NCBI GenBank assembly: GCA_020249285.1
Contig: JADCFX010000049.1
Span: 1 to 64,000 of the forward strand
Origin: Roseomonas sp.
GTDB lineage: Bacteria; Pseudomonadota; Alphaproteobacteria; Acetobacterales; Acetobacteraceae
DNA length: 64,000 bases
Direction: 5' to 3'
Of the stretch, positions 28,576 through 37,837 are shown piece by piece. Under the pieces are notes generated by a model. That model did not search any database, was not told where the DNA came from, and saw only the letters and a program-made list of their open reading frames with translations. The translations under genes and the position numbers were made by a program. The stretch's first letter is position 1; every line of letters starts with the position of its first letter.

Positions 28576-29157
28576 ATGCGGGTGCTGCTGATCCATTGCC
28601 ATCCGCGGGCGGAGAGTTTTTCGGCGGCACTCCGCGACACAGCGCGGCAAGCGCTGGAAGCCGCCGGGCATCAGGTGGAATGCCGCGATCTTTACGCGGA
28701 AGGCTTCAGCGCCGCGCTGAGCGATGCCGAGCATCGCGACTATCTGGACCCCGCAAGCCATCCGCCGGATATCGCGGATCATGTCGCCGCTCTGCAGCGC
28801 GCTGATGCCCTGCTGCTGGTCTATCCCACTTGGTGGTATGGGCTGCCGGCCATGCTGAAGGGCTGGCTTGACCGCATCTGGGCGCCGGGTGTTGCCTTCA
28901 AACTTGGCGATGGCGCGATTGAACCGCTGCTGACCAATATCAAGCGCATCGGCGTGGTCACGAGCTATGGTTCGCCGCTTTGGCTGTTATGGGTGATTGG
29001 CTGGCCGGACAAGAAACTCATCAATCGCGGCCTCAGGCGGCTATGCGCGCGTGACTGCCGGGTGGAATGGCTGATGCTGACCCGGATGGATCAGCGCACG
29101 GCGCCAGAACGCGCTGCGTTTCTGGCGAAGGTGAAGGCGCGACTCAGCCGGTGGTAG
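28576..29157 (+). CDS. NAD(P)H dehydrogenase (quinone)/flavodoxin-fold reductase
   Basis: 193 residues of flavodoxin-like fold. FMN-binding N-terminal block LLIHCHPRAESFSAALRD, and the characteristic YPTWWYGLPAMLKGWLDRIW followed by GVAFKLGD. It resembles the NQO/KefF group that uses FMN or FAD to reduce quinones. It follows the two FAD oxidoreductases on the same strand and its 3' end overlaps the convergent deaminase by 14 bases. Redox partner of those oxidoreductases is an inference. Confidence 0.88.
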   Translation: MRVLLIHCHPRAESFSAALRDTARQALEAAGHQVECRDLYAEGFSAALSDAEHRDYLDPASHPPDIADHVAALQRADALLLVYPTWWYGLPAMLKGWLDRIWAPGVAFKLGDGAIEPLLTNIKRIGVVTSYGSPLWLLWVIGWPDKKLINRGLRRLCARDCRVEWLMLTRMDQRTAPERAAFLAKVKARLSRW

Positions 29158-30499
29158 CCGGAATCACGTGATCCAATTCCCGCCAATCAGGCACTTCTGC
29201 GTCCAGCAACTTCCCATTACGCAGCACAATCCTATCCGATTGCGGGCGCGACAGAAATTCAGTCATGTGCCGCGCACGGAACAGGATAAGATCAGCCGGC
29301 GCGCCGACGCCGATCATGCCCACCCCTTGCAGCCCCATCGCCGCCGCCGGCCGCGCGCCGACGGATCGCGCCCAATCGCCATAGGGATGATCCAGATGCA
29401 GAATGCGCGTCGCTTCACGCATCACCTCCACCATATCCAAATCGCCATAGGCATAGAAAGGATCGCGCGTATTGTCTGACGCGAGGGAGACGGAAACGCC
29501 GCCCGTCTGCATTTCATGCACAAGCGTCACGCCCCGCCAACGTGGCGTGCGCCCCGGCTCGCGATCCTGCAAATACATATTGCACATGGGCAGCACCACA
29601 ATCGCAACCCCGGCATCAGCGCAGGCCTTGATGGTTTCCAGCGCAAATTCATCTGTCTGGCGTGAAAGTGAACAGCAATGCCCGCATTGAATGCGCCCCT
29701 TGAAGCCGCGACGCAAAGCGGTCAGCGCAATCTCGCGCAAGGCGCGCGCACCGGTTTCCCCGCTTTCATCCACATGCAAATCAAGATCAAGGCCGCGCGT
29801 TTCTGCCAGCGCAAAAAAATGATCCAGCATGGCGTGGAATTCAGGCGGAATGTCATCATGGATACCACCGGAAAGCCGCGTCACCATACCCAATACGCCG
29901 CCTGATTCGGCGACAATATCAGCAAGTTCCGCACCCTCCTCCCCCGCAAAGCGATCAAGCGGCGCGATGGAGGAAGCCTGCAAGGTAATGCACCCGGCCC
30001 AATCATCGCGCAGCTGACGAAACATGCGCCAGGCCTTCGGCGCATGGGGCATGTAGCTATCCAGATGCGTGCGCACGGCAACCGTGCCATGCGCATAAGC
30101 CGCACGCAGCGCGAATTCAGCGCGCATGCGCATATCGGCTTCAGACCAATTCACATCGCGGTCAGCCATGACCGTGGTCACGGCGCCGAAGAAACTGCCA
30201 TCAGGATTGGGGGCGCGCTGCCAGATATGGCCCTTATCCAGATGGGTATGCGCATCAAGCATGCCAGGCCAGATCTGCCCGCCATCCAAAGAAACCCCAT
30301 CCGGCGCAGAGCCAAGCGGCGCGATGGCGGCGATGCGCGCCTGTTCAATCCGCAGATCAAACCGCGCAATGCCATCACGGTCCAAGGGCAGCGCTGCGGC
30401 CCCTTCAAGCACCGCGCCCGGGGCGCGCACGTCACGCAGCCAGAAATTGCTGCCCGCGCCGGCCAAAGCGGCGCGGGTCTTTGCCATGGCGCTGCTCAT
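29144..30499 (-). CDS. Cytosine deaminase-like amidohydrolase
   Basis: 451 residues. Metal sites of the amidohydrolase superfamily: GMLDAHTHLDKGHIWQ (HxH), a mid-protein LDLHVDESGETGA, IQCGHCCSLSRQ, and the late catalytic aspartate in SDNTRDPFYAYGDLDMVEV. The layout resembles CodA. CodA deaminates cytosine to uracil; related enzymes act on other aminopyrimidines and ring amides. Its start overlaps the permease stop by 4 bases. It is the last gene of an ABC importer operon, suggesting that the imported compound is a deaminable pyrimidine-like molecule. Confidence 0.84.
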   Translation of the reverse strand: MSSAMAKTRAALAGAGSNFWLRDVRAPGAVLEGAAALPLDRDGIARFDLRIEQARIAAIAPLGSAPDGVSLDGGQIWPGMLDAHTHLDKGHIWQRAPNPDGSFFGAVTTVMADRDVNWSEADMRMRAEFALRAAYAHGTVAVRTHLDSYMPHAPKAWRMFRQLRDDWAGCITLQASSIAPLDRFAGEEGAELADIVAESGGVLGMVTRLSGGIHDDIPPEFHAMLDHFFALAETRGLDLDLHVDESGETGARALREIALTALRRGFKGRIQCGHCCSLSRQTDEFALETIKACADAGVAIVVLPMCNMYLQDREPGRTPRWRGVTLVHEMQTGGVSVSLASDNTRDPFYAYGDLDMVEVMREATRILHLDHPYGDWARSVGARPAAAMGLQGVGMIGVGAPADLILFRARHMTEFLSRPQSDRIVLRNGKLLDAEVPDWRELDHVIPATTG

Positions 30500-31329
30500 C
30501 GCCGATCCCCCCGGCCCATCGCGCTTTCATGCCAATGGCGCAACAGCAAATGCGTGAGCAGACTTAGCGCCAGGAAAATGGCAATCCCCGTGGTGGAAAC
30601 CAGCACAAGTGCCGCGAACATGCGCGGAATTTGCAACTGGTAGCCCGCTTCCAGAATCCGGTACGCAAGCCCCGATGAACTGCCGCCTGTGCCCGCGACA
30701 AATTCCGCGACAATGGCGCCAATCAGCGCAAGCCCGCCGGAAATCCGCAAACCCGCCAGGAAGTAAGGCAGCGCTGAAGGCAGCAGCAACCGAGTCAGCA
30801 CCTGCCAGCGGGATGCACGATAAAGCTTGAACAGATCCTTCAAATTATGATCCGCCGAATTCAGCCCGACGGTTGTATTCGACAAGATCGGAAAGAAGGC
30901 GACAATCCAGGCGCAGATCAGCAGGGATATCGAGATATCATTCACCCAAATGATGATCAGCGGCGCAATCGCCACAATGGGTGTGACTTGCAGGACAACG
31001 GCAAAGGGAAACAGCGATAATTCAACGATGCGCGACTGCGCAAAAAGTATCGCTAACGCCAGCCCCAAAATCGCCGCGACCGACAGCGCCAAGAAGGTGA
31101 TCTTCAGCGTGATTAAAAGGGATTCGGAAAGCGATGCCCAATCACGGATCAAGGTCTGCCAAATGGCAATCGGCCCCGGCAGGATATAGGGCGGAATCTC
31201 ACGTACCCGCACCAACATTTCCCAGCCACCCAGGAACAGCAGCGCAAGCAGTGTCGGCGCCAGAATGCGGAGCCAGGTGCCTTCCACAAAACCGCCCGCG
31301 GCGGGTGCGGCTTCCGTGCTCTCACTCAT
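30496..31329 (-). CDS. ABC transporter permease, SsuC/ThiX/RibX type
   Basis: 277 residues with about six membrane helices. The binding-protein-dependent loop near the C-terminus is SGGLALIGAIVAEFVAGTGG. I chose the ATG at 31329, which overlaps the ATPase gene's stop by 8 bases and gives a short hydrophilic start (MSESTEAAPAAGG); the longer frame is inside the ATPase gene. In this family a single permease usually homodimerises with two ATPases. It forms one importer with the two genes on its 5' side. Confidence 0.92.
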   Translation of the reverse strand: MSESTEAAPAAGGFVEGTWLRILAPTLLALLFLGGWEMLVRVREIPPYILPGPIAIWQTLIRDWASLSESLLITLKITFLALSVAAILGLALAILFAQSRIVELSLFPFAVVLQVTPIVAIAPLIIIWVNDISISLLICAWIVAFFPILSNTTVGLNSADHNLKDLFKLYRASRWQVLTRLLLPSALPYFLAGLRISGGLALIGAIVAEFVAGTGGSSSGLAYRILEAGYQLQIPRMFAALVLVSTTGIAIFLALSLLTHLLLRHWHESAMGRGDRR

Positions 31330-32107
31330 GCGCACCTCCCATGGCAGAAGAAAGCGCATGCGATACCGTGCGGCATTGCGCAGCATATTCGGGGGATGTG
31401 CGGAACTCCTCCCCCCGTCCTGCTGGCGCGGTGATGCGCACTTCCTCCGCAATCCGGCCTGGGCGCGGGGCCATCACCACAATGCGTTCCGCAAGATAGA
31501 CGCTCTCAAAAACCGAATGGGTCACGAAAATCACCGTAAAACGTTCCTGCGCCCAAAGCTGCACCAAATCATTATTCAGCCGAAAGCGCGTGATTTCATC
31601 CAGGGCCGCGAAGGGTTCATCCATCAACAAAATGCGCGGGCGGGTCACCAGCGCGCGCGCGATGGAAACACGCATCCGCATGCCACCTGATAACGCGCGC
31701 GGATAGGCTTTCTCAAACCCCTTCAGATCAACGCGCGCAATCCATTCGGCAGCGCGTTCTTCGGCTTCCCGCCGTTTCATGCCGGCCAATTCCAGGGGCA
31801 ACGCGACGTTGCGGATCACGCTGGCCCAAGGCATCAGCGTTGGTTCCTGGAAGACGAAGCCGATATCGCGTTCCACATCACCCGCCGCATCATGCATGGC
31901 CATCGGCCATTCCATAGTCCCGCCGCTTGGCGCGGTAAGCCCTGCAATCAGGCGCAGCAAAGTGGATTTGCCGCAGCCCGAAGGCCCCAGCAAAGCAATG
32001 AAATCCCCCGGCATGATCGTCAGATCAATGCCATCCAGCGCCAAGGTTCCCGTTGCGTAACGCTTGGAAACCCCGGCGAGCGAGAGCAGTGGGCGCCGAG
32101 GGCTCAA
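31322..32107 (-). CDS. ABC transporter ATP-binding protein, SsuB/ThiZ type
   Basis: 261 residues. Walker A LLGPSGCGKSTLLRLIAGL, Q-loop in FVFQEPTLMPWAS, signature LSGGMRMRVSIARALV, Walker B ILLMDEPFAALD and the switch His in FVTHSVFESVYLAER. This is the nitrate/sulfonate/taurine/pyrimidine-importer class. It is coupled at both ends: 4 bases of overlap with the binding protein and 8 with the permease. Confidence 0.95.
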   Translation of the reverse strand: MSPRRPLLSLAGVSKRYATGTLALDGIDLTIMPGDFIALLGPSGCGKSTLLRLIAGLTAPSGGTMEWPMAMHDAAGDVERDIGFVFQEPTLMPWASVIRNVALPLELAGMKRREAEERAAEWIARVDLKGFEKAYPRALSGGMRMRVSIARALVTRPRILLMDEPFAALDEITRFRLNNDLVQLWAQERFTVIFVTHSVFESVYLAERIVVMAPRPGRIAEEVRITAPAGRGEEFRTSPEYAAQCRTVSHALSSAMGGAHE

Positions 32108-33123
32108 GCCAATCCAGCCCGCCGATTGACGAAACGCAGCGAATAGGCGCGCTTCACATCAAGCCCGGGCGGCATCACTTCCGCATCGCGCATGGCAGTA
32201 TAAAAGGCTTCCCAGCGTTCATCCGTCATGGCGCCAATGCCAAGCCGTTCCGCATCGCCCGAGAACACAATGCCGCGTTCATTCATGGCGCGAACGGCGT
32301 AATCAATCTTTTCCTGCGTCATTTCCTGATTGTCGCGCATGATCATCGCATTGGCCGCCGCCACATCCTGCCCGCGCAAATATTGCGTCCAACCCTGCAT
32401 GGTGGCGTCCACAAAGCGCTGGATCAGATCGGGCTTTTCCTCAACCATCTTGCGGGAGATATCAATCGTTGTCTGATAATTCGGGAAGCCTGCATCGGCG
32501 AAAAGCAGCACCCGCGGATCAGCGCCACCAAGCCGCGCCGCGAAGGGTTCTGACGAGACAAAGCATTGCTGAATGGCCTGCTTATCCGCAAGGAAAGGCT
32601 GGATATTGAAGGTATAGGGACGGATCTGGCTATCGCTGAAGCCGAAACGCCGACGCAGGAAGGGCCAAAAGGTCACGCGCCCGCCGGCACCCACCAAAAT
32701 CGGCTTGCCACGCATTTGCTCAAAGCTGGTGAACCCCGCTTCCGCATGGAACATGAAGCCCTGTGGATCCTTTTGCATAATGGCGCCAATCGCCATGAAG
32801 GGGATGTTTTCGCGCACATAATTCAGTGCCTGAAAGCCGGATGACATGATCATATCCACCCGCCCCGCCAGCAGCAGCTGCGCTGGGTTTTGCTGCGGGC
32901 CGCCCATGCGGATTTCGCAATCAATGCCGGCGCGGCGATAAAGCCCATTGGCCAGCGCCAGATAATAGCCGCCATGTTCCGCCTGGGCGCGCCAATTGGT
33001 CTGGAAGGAAAGCTTTTCCAGCGTCTGCGCCAGCGGCACCCGCGCGCCGGCTACGGCCGAAAGCACAAGGGCGCTGCCACCCGTGAGCAATGCGCGGCGT
33101 TCGATCCGATACCTGGTTCTCAT
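32104..33123 (-). CDS. ABC substrate-binding protein, NMT1/ThiY-like
   Basis: 339 residues with a twin-arginine-style leader (RRALLTGGSALVLSAVAGA). The core LSFQTNWRAQAEHGGYYLAL is the NMT1/THI5-like signature, as is FEQMRGKPILVGAGG. ThiY-type and RibY-type proteins bind pyrimidine or flavin precursors, and nitrate or sulfonate receptors have the same fold, so the ligand is uncertain. Linkage to a cytosine deaminase-like enzyme favours a pyrimidine-type ligand. GGGAGGAG precedes the ATG but can be paired in a hairpin (33133-33171). Confidence 0.92.
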   Translation of the reverse strand: MRTRYRIERRALLTGGSALVLSAVAGARVPLAQTLEKLSFQTNWRAQAEHGGYYLALANGLYRRAGIDCEIRMGGPQQNPAQLLLAGRVDMIMSSGFQALNYVRENIPFMAIGAIMQKDPQGFMFHAEAGFTSFEQMRGKPILVGAGGRVTFWPFLRRRFGFSDSQIRPYTFNIQPFLADKQAIQQCFVSSEPFAARLGGADPRVLLFADAGFPNYQTTIDISRKMVEEKPDLIQRFVDATMQGWTQYLRGQDVAAANAMIMRDNQEMTQEKIDYAVRAMNERGIVFSGDAERLGIGAMTDERWEAFYTAMRDAEVMPPGLDVKRAYSLRFVNRRAGLA

Positions 33124-33132
33124 GGCTCTCTC

Positions 33133-33171
33133 CTCCCTGGGATGGATTGGGGCGTCACATGCCCCAGGGAG
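33133..33171 (-). promoter_or_regulatory. Leader hairpin that can occlude the importer's ribosome-binding site
   Basis: On the minus-strand transcript, CTCCCTGGG (33163-33171) and CCCAGGGAG (33133-33141) are exact complements with a 21-base loop. The 3' arm contains part of the GGGAGGAG ribosome-binding site of the binding-protein gene. A second stem, TGGGGC with GCCCCA (7-base loop, 33148-33166), uses four of the same bases, so the two structures exclude one another. That layout would allow translational control. Regulation is inferred; the pairing is directly seen. It does not resemble a TPP or FMN riboswitch. Confidence 0.5.
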
Positions 33172-33404
33172 ATGGGGTCAGCAAGGCATATGCCAATCCT
33201 TTAGGCGGTCCTTAGGAGTGAATCGCCCCGGCATCGCCTGTTTTACGTGCATTAGCCGCCGACAAAGGGATCACCTGACCGGCTTTTCAAACCACCGAAG
33301 CGTCCCTGGCCACCCGAGTCGCCCACCCAAAGGCTAGGTTTCCCCTGTCGCGGCTTATGGCCTATCGTCGCTTCGCAAGCAGCCTCCGGGAGGGCGCAAG
33401 CCTC

Positions 33405-34295
33405 ATGACCACCACCGCGGTGCCGCCGCGTCAGACATCCTTGCTGCTTGGCATTTTTTTCATGTGTGCGGCCTGCACGCTATTCCCGATCATGAATGGC
33501 ATTGTCCAGGTCTTGAGCCGAACCTACCCTTCCGAGCAAATAATTTGGGCGCGCACCACCGGGCATTTGCTGATTGTGCTGGCGCTGATTGTGCCGCGCT
33601 ACGGGTTTAGCGTGTTGAAAAGCCGCAAGCCTAGTGTGCAGGTTTCACGGTCCTTGCTGTTGCTGGCGTCCACCACCTTTTTCTTTTTCTCGGTGAAGGA
33701 TGTGCCGCTGGCCAAGGCTTCCTCCATTTCCTTCATGTCGCCCTTTTTCGTGACGCTGCTGGCGCTGCCCATGCTGGGTGAACAGATCGGCTGGAAGCGC
33801 CTGGCGGCTGTAACGGTGGGCTTCTTGGGTGTGCTGGTGGTGATCCGCCCAGGGTCTGAGGTTTTCCAGCCGGCAGCTCTTGGCATTGTGGCCAGCGCCT
33901 TTTGTTATGCCATCTACCAAATCCTGACACGCCAGGTGGCGGGGCTGGATCGGCCCGAGACATCCGTGATGTATAGCGGGCTTTTTGGCGCCTTGGTGAT
34001 GTGCGCCGTGATCCCCTTTTTTTGGGTGCCGATCCATCATTGGTCCGATGTTTTTTGGCTGCTATCGCTCGGGGTGCTTGGGGCTGGCGGGCATTGGTGC
34101 GTGGCCAAGGCCATGACCTATGGCGCGGCCAATGTGATCGCGCCGTTTCAGTATTGGCAAATGATCGGCGCCATCGCGGTTGGCTACGCCGTTACCGGGC
34201 TTTGGCCGGATCAATGGACCTGGTTGGGGGCCAGCATCATCATCGGCGCGGGGCTTTACATCGCCATTACGGAAACCAGGGCGCGCAAGGCCTGA
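33405..34295 (+). CDS. DMT-superfamily EamA-type transporter
   Basis: 296 residues, ten predicted membrane helices as two EamA repeats. Blocks: TLFPIMNGIVQVLSRTYPSE with an early loop, VRSLLLLASTT-type helix regions and FMSPFFVTLLALPMLGEQI at the end of repeat 1. The second repeat has GHWCVAKAMTYGAANVIAPF. I used the ATG at 33405; an upstream ATG at 33357 is in frame but adds 16 residues ahead of the natural hydrophilic start. Function: metabolite or drug efflux, substrate unknown. A strong hairpin lies right after the stop. Confidence 0.9.
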   Translation: MTTTAVPPRQTSLLLGIFFMCAACTLFPIMNGIVQVLSRTYPSEQIIWARTTGHLLIVLALIVPRYGFSVLKSRKPSVQVSRSLLLLASTTFFFFSVKDVPLAKASSISFMSPFFVTLLALPMLGEQIGWKRLAAVTVGFLGVLVVIRPGSEVFQPAALGIVASAFCYAIYQILTRQVAGLDRPETSVMYSGLFGALVMCAVIPFFWVPIHHWSDVFWLLSLGVLGAGGHWCVAKAMTYGAANVIAPFQYWQMIGAIAVGYAVTGLWPDQWTWLGASIIIGAGLYIAITETRARKA

Positions 34296-34314
34296 AGCGG
34301 GACCATGTCCCGCT
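34296..34314 (+). terminator. Hairpin after the EamA transporter (terminator-like)
   Basis: AGCGGGAC (34296-34303), loop CAT, GTCCCGCT (34307-34314): an exact eight-base stem with a three-base loop, starting immediately after the stop codon. It is followed by GTCGTTGTAGTAGT, which is only moderately T-rich, so a canonical T-run is missing. It lies between the convergent ends of the transporter and grpE and may serve both. Confidence 0.5.
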
Positions 34315-34359
34315 GTCGTTGTAGTAGTCAGCGGGGAGAGAAGCGCCCCAGCGCCACAA

Positions 34360-34917
34360 TCACCCCTCCGCCTTCGCCACCACCACCATGGCGGGCTTCA
34401 GCAGCCGGCCATTGAGCGTCCAAGCAGACGTCCAGCCATGCAGCACCGTGCCCGGCGCCACACCTTCCGGCGCGGGCTGTTCCGCCATGGCCTGGTGCTT
34501 TTCCGGGTCAAAGGGCTGGCCCTTGGGGTCGTGGCGCTGCACGCCATTCCGTTCAAGAATACCCTGGAAGGACCGCTCCACCCCCTCAAAACCAGCGCGG
34601 AGCTTGGTCAGCAGATCAGGCTCATCCTCGGCGGCGGGCGGCAGGGCTTCGATCCCGCGGCGCAGGTTCTCCGCCGCCTCCACCACATCGCTTGCGAATT
34701 TCTGCGTGGCATAGGCCCGCGCATCGGCCACTTCGCGCTGGGTGCGGGCGCGCAGATTCTGCATCTCCGCCTCTGAGCGCAGCCATTTGTCGCGCAGCGC
34801 CTCCATCTCCTGCGCCAGCATGAAAAGACGCTCCTCGGCGCTCATGGCCGGGGCGTCGGGGGCGGGTTCTGGCGCCGCCGCTTGGGGGGCGTTGGGGTCG
34901 TTCGTATCGTTCATCAT
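34360..34917 (-). CDS. grpE: Nucleotide exchange factor GrpE
   Basis: 185 residues. GrpE releases ADP from DnaK in the cytoplasmic chaperone cycle. Visible order: acidic, Ala/Pro-rich N-terminus (residues 1-25), a long helix RLFMLAQEMEALRDKWLRSE with AEMQNLRARTQREVADARAY, and the C-terminal beta domain with RNGVQRHDPKGQPFDPEKHQ and VLHGWTSAWTLNGRLLKPAM. Two consecutive ATGs begin the frame. hrcA and dnaK are not adjacent; instead murJ is transcribed divergently. Confidence 0.96.
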   Translation of the reverse strand: MMNDTNDPNAPQAAAPEPAPDAPAMSAEERLFMLAQEMEALRDKWLRSEAEMQNLRARTQREVADARAYATQKFASDVVEAAENLRRGIEALPPAAEDEPDLLTKLRAGFEGVERSFQGILERNGVQRHDPKGQPFDPEKHQAMAEQPAPEGVAPGTVLHGWTSAWTLNGRLLKPAMVVVAKAEG

Positions 34918-35042
34918 GGTATCGCGTGGTTACTCGCGGAAGGGTTCGGCACGCTGGCCGGGATAAGCCCTTCACCTAGGCGCACCACGCCTTCAGGACA
35001 AGCGCCCTTTCGCTTCGCCGCAGCCCCGCCTACACCATTGCC

Positions 35043-36599
35043 ATGCTGCGTTCCGTGCTCACCATCGGAAGCTGGACCATGGCGAGCCGCATTCTCGGCT
35101 TTGCCCGGGACATGCTGATTGCCTCCCGCCTTGGGGCCGGGCCGGTGGCGGATGCGTTTTTCGTGGCGCTGAAACTGCCCAATCTATTCCGCCGCCTGTT
35201 TGGCGAGGGCGCCTTCAATGCGGCCTTCGTGCCCGCCTTTGCCGGCGTATTGGCCACCGAAGGCCGCGCCGCCGCGCGTGACATGGCGGAACGCATGGGC
35301 ACGCTGATGATGCTGTGGCTTTCGCTGCTGACGCTGATTGCGCTGATTTTTATGCCGCAGGTGATTGGCGTGCTGGCACCCGGCTTTGCCTCTACGCCGG
35401 AGAAATTCGCGCTGGCCGTTGAACTCACGCGCATCACATTCTTCTACATGCCGCTGATTTGCCTGACGGCGCTGATTTCCGGCGTGCTGAATAGCCTGGA
35501 TCGCTTCGCCGCCGCCGCCGCCGCGCCGGTATTCTTCAACCTATTGTTGATGGCGGCCTTGGTCGGCCTCACGCCCTATCTGCCCACATCTGGCCATGCC
35601 CTGGCCTGGGGGGTTTTTGCCGCCGGCGTCGTGCAGCTTGCCATGGTGTGGATGGCGGCGCGGCAGGCGGGGATGGCGCTTCGCCTATACCGCCGCCCGG
35701 CAATCACGCAGCCCATCCGGCAAGTGCTGCGCCGCATGGTGCCGGGGGTGCTGGGCGCTGGCGTCACACAGATCAATCTGGCGGTGGATTTGATCATCGC
35801 CTCCTTCCTGGTGAGTGGCTCCGTTTCCTACCTCTATTACGCGGATCGCGTGGCCCAATTGCCGCTCGGCGTGATTGGCGCGGCGCTTGGGACGGCGCTG
35901 TTGCCGCTGCTCGCGCGGCATCTGCGACTGGGGGAAAAGCTTGCGGCACATCGCGCGCTTAATCGCGGCATTGAATTGGCGGTGCTGCTGACGCTGCCTT
36001 GCGCGGCGGGGCTTGCGGTGGCGGCGGGGCCCATTGTGGCGGCTTTGTTCCAGCGCGGCGCCTTTGATGCGGTGGCAAGCGCGGCTTCGGCTTCGGCGCT
36101 GGTGGCCTATGCCGTCGGGCTGCCGGCCTTTGTGTTGGTGAAGGTTTTTGCGCCGGCGTTTTTCGCGCGCGGCGATACCTCGGCCCCGGTGCGGATCGGG
36201 ATTCTATCTGTTGCAGTCAATCTGGCGCTCAATCTGGCCTTGATGGATGTGCTGGGGCATGTGGGCGTTGCCTTGGCGACCAGCATCGCGGCTTGGGTGA
36301 ATGCCGGGTTGCTGGCCTGGCTGCTGGTCCGCCGAGGCCACATGGTGCTGGACCGGCGCTGCCGGCGCGTGCTGCCGCGCCTGGTGCTGGCCAGTGCCAT
36401 CATGGCGGCGCTGGTGTTTGGCGTCGGGCTGGTGCTGCCGGGGCTTGGGGCGGTGCTGCGGGCAGGCCTCATGATCATGGTCGGCATGGCCGGCTTTACG
36501 CTCACCGGCATGGCACTTGGCGCCTTCCATCCGCGCGATGTGCTCCGCCAATTGCGCCGTCGCGCCCCCCGTGGCGCAAGCCCTGCCAATCCTGCATGA
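35043..36599 (+). CDS. murJ: Lipid II flippase MurJ
   Basis: 518 residues with 13-14 membrane helices, standard for MurJ/MviN. MurJ moves lipid-linked peptidoglycan precursor across the inner membrane. Diagnostic start: TIGSWTMASRILGFARDML, then DAFFVALKLPNLFRRLFGEG with AFNAAFVPAFA. Later, the essential charged positions lie in INLAVDLIIASFLVSGSVSY and YYADRVAQLPLGVIGAALGT. It is divergent from grpE and followed by an MFS gene. Confidence 0.96.
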   Translation: MLRSVLTIGSWTMASRILGFARDMLIASRLGAGPVADAFFVALKLPNLFRRLFGEGAFNAAFVPAFAGVLATEGRAAARDMAERMGTLMMLWLSLLTLIALIFMPQVIGVLAPGFASTPEKFALAVELTRITFFYMPLICLTALISGVLNSLDRFAAAAAAPVFFNLLLMAALVGLTPYLPTSGHALAWGVFAAGVVQLAMVWMAARQAGMALRLYRRPAITQPIRQVLRRMVPGVLGAGVTQINLAVDLIIASFLVSGSVSYLYYADRVAQLPLGVIGAALGTALLPLLARHLRLGEKLAAHRALNRGIELAVLLTLPCAAGLAVAAGPIVAALFQRGAFDAVASAASASALVAYAVGLPAFVLVKVFAPAFFARGDTSAPVRIGILSVAVNLALNLALMDVLGHVGVALATSIAAWVNAGLLAWLLVRRGHMVLDRRCRRVLPRLVLASAIMAALVFGVGLVLPGLGAVLRAGLMIMVGMAGFTLTGMALGAFHPRDVLRQLRRRAPRGASPANPA

Positions 36600-36626
36600 T
36601 GCCTATAGTTTTTGGGGGATAGGCGC

Positions 36627-37835
36627 ATGGATGCGGCCAGACGGCAGGTAGTTCTGATCAATGCCGCGCATAGTTTCACCCATTACAGCCTGCTGATCCT
36701 GGCGACCGCCGTGCTCGCCATGATGCAGCAGGATGCCGAGCTTTTCGGCGGGGATTACGGGCCCATCCTCGCACTCGGCACCACCATGTTCGTGATTTAC
36801 GGCATTTGCGCCCTGCCCATGGGCTGGCTTGCGGATCGCTTCGGGCGGCGCTTTCTGATGGTGGCCTTCTTCATGGGGTCTGGCGCCTTCATGGTGGCGG
36901 CGGGCTTTGCGCCATCGCCGCTGATGCTGGCGATCACGCTTGGCGCCATGGGGGCGTTTGTGGCGATTTACCACCCGATCGGCACCGCCATTCTGGTGGA
37001 AGCCGCCGGCGAGAAAGTCGGCCGCGCCATGGGGATCAATGGCGTTTTCGGCAATTTGGGCGTGGCAACCGCGCCGGTGCTGACCGCCTTCATCGCCGCC
37101 GATGTCGGCTGGCGCTGGGCCTTCATTATCCCCGGTATCGCCTGCATCATTGCGGGCTTCTTTTACTGGCGAGAGCCACCCTTTGATTCGGAACGCATCC
37201 AGGCCGGCGGCAAGCCCTTTCCTGAGATCCCGCCCGCCTTGGTGCGCCGCGCGGTGATCATTCTGCTGGCCATCGCCACTGTCTCGGGCTTGGTGTTCAA
37301 CGCCTATACGCTGCTGATCCCGAAGCTGATGCAGGAACGCCTGGCCGGCAGCCCGGAATTGCTGCCGATTGTGGGCCTGCTTTCCTTCCTGGCGACGATT
37401 TGCGGCGGGGTCGCGCAATTCAGCGTGGGGCGGATGATTGATCGGCACACACTCAAAACCGTGTTCATGCCGCTCGCCATTCTGGTGGTGCCGGGGTTAT
37501 TCGCGCTGGCTTTTCTGGATGGCTGGGTGGTGCTGCCCTTGGCAGGGCTGGTCGCGGCCTGCATCTTCGGCCAGGTGACGGTGAATGAGACGATGACCGC
37601 GCGGTATGTTGCCCCCGCCTTACGCGCGAAGCTTTATTCCATACGCTTTACGGTTGGGTTTCTGGGCGCGGCGATTGCCTCACCGCTCATTGCCTTTTTG
37701 CATGAAGCGACGGGATCGCTCGCGCTTTCCATGCTGGTGCTGGGCGGGGTTGCTTGCGTGACACTCGCCTGCGCCATGCTGTTTCCGAATCGCAAGGAAG
37801 AATTGCAGCCGGAGCTGTGGAGCAAAGCGGGGTAA
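36627..37835 (+). CDS. MFS transporter
   Basis: 402 residues, 12 predicted membrane helices. Conserved loop 2-3 motif GWLADRFGRRFLMVAFFMG and an early LINAAHSFTHYSLLILATAV. The His-containing first helix and the AAHSFTHY wording resemble fosmidomycin-resistance-like (Fsr) exporters, though this is a weak similarity. I used the ATG at 36627 rather than the upstream TTG at 36612. It ends 2 bases before the convergent tyrS stop. Confidence 0.88.
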   Translation: MDAARRQVVLINAAHSFTHYSLLILATAVLAMMQQDAELFGGDYGPILALGTTMFVIYGICALPMGWLADRFGRRFLMVAFFMGSGAFMVAAGFAPSPLMLAITLGAMGAFVAIYHPIGTAILVEAAGEKVGRAMGINGVFGNLGVATAPVLTAFIAADVGWRWAFIIPGIACIIAGFFYWREPPFDSERIQAGGKPFPEIPPALVRRAVIILLAIATVSGLVFNAYTLLIPKLMQERLAGSPELLPIVGLLSFLATICGGVAQFSVGRMIDRHTLKTVFMPLAILVVPGLFALAFLDGWVVLPLAGLVAACIFGQVTVNETMTARYVAPALRAKLYSIRFTVGFLGAAIASPLIAFLHEATGSLALSMLVLGGVACVTLACAMLFPNRKEELQPELWSKAG

Positions 37836-37837
37836 AA

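Noticed and set aside
33124..33404. Possible TPP or FMN riboswitch upstream of the ABC importer
   Set aside because: No CUGAGA or matching TPP core and no FMN core is visible; only the simple hairpin pair was found.
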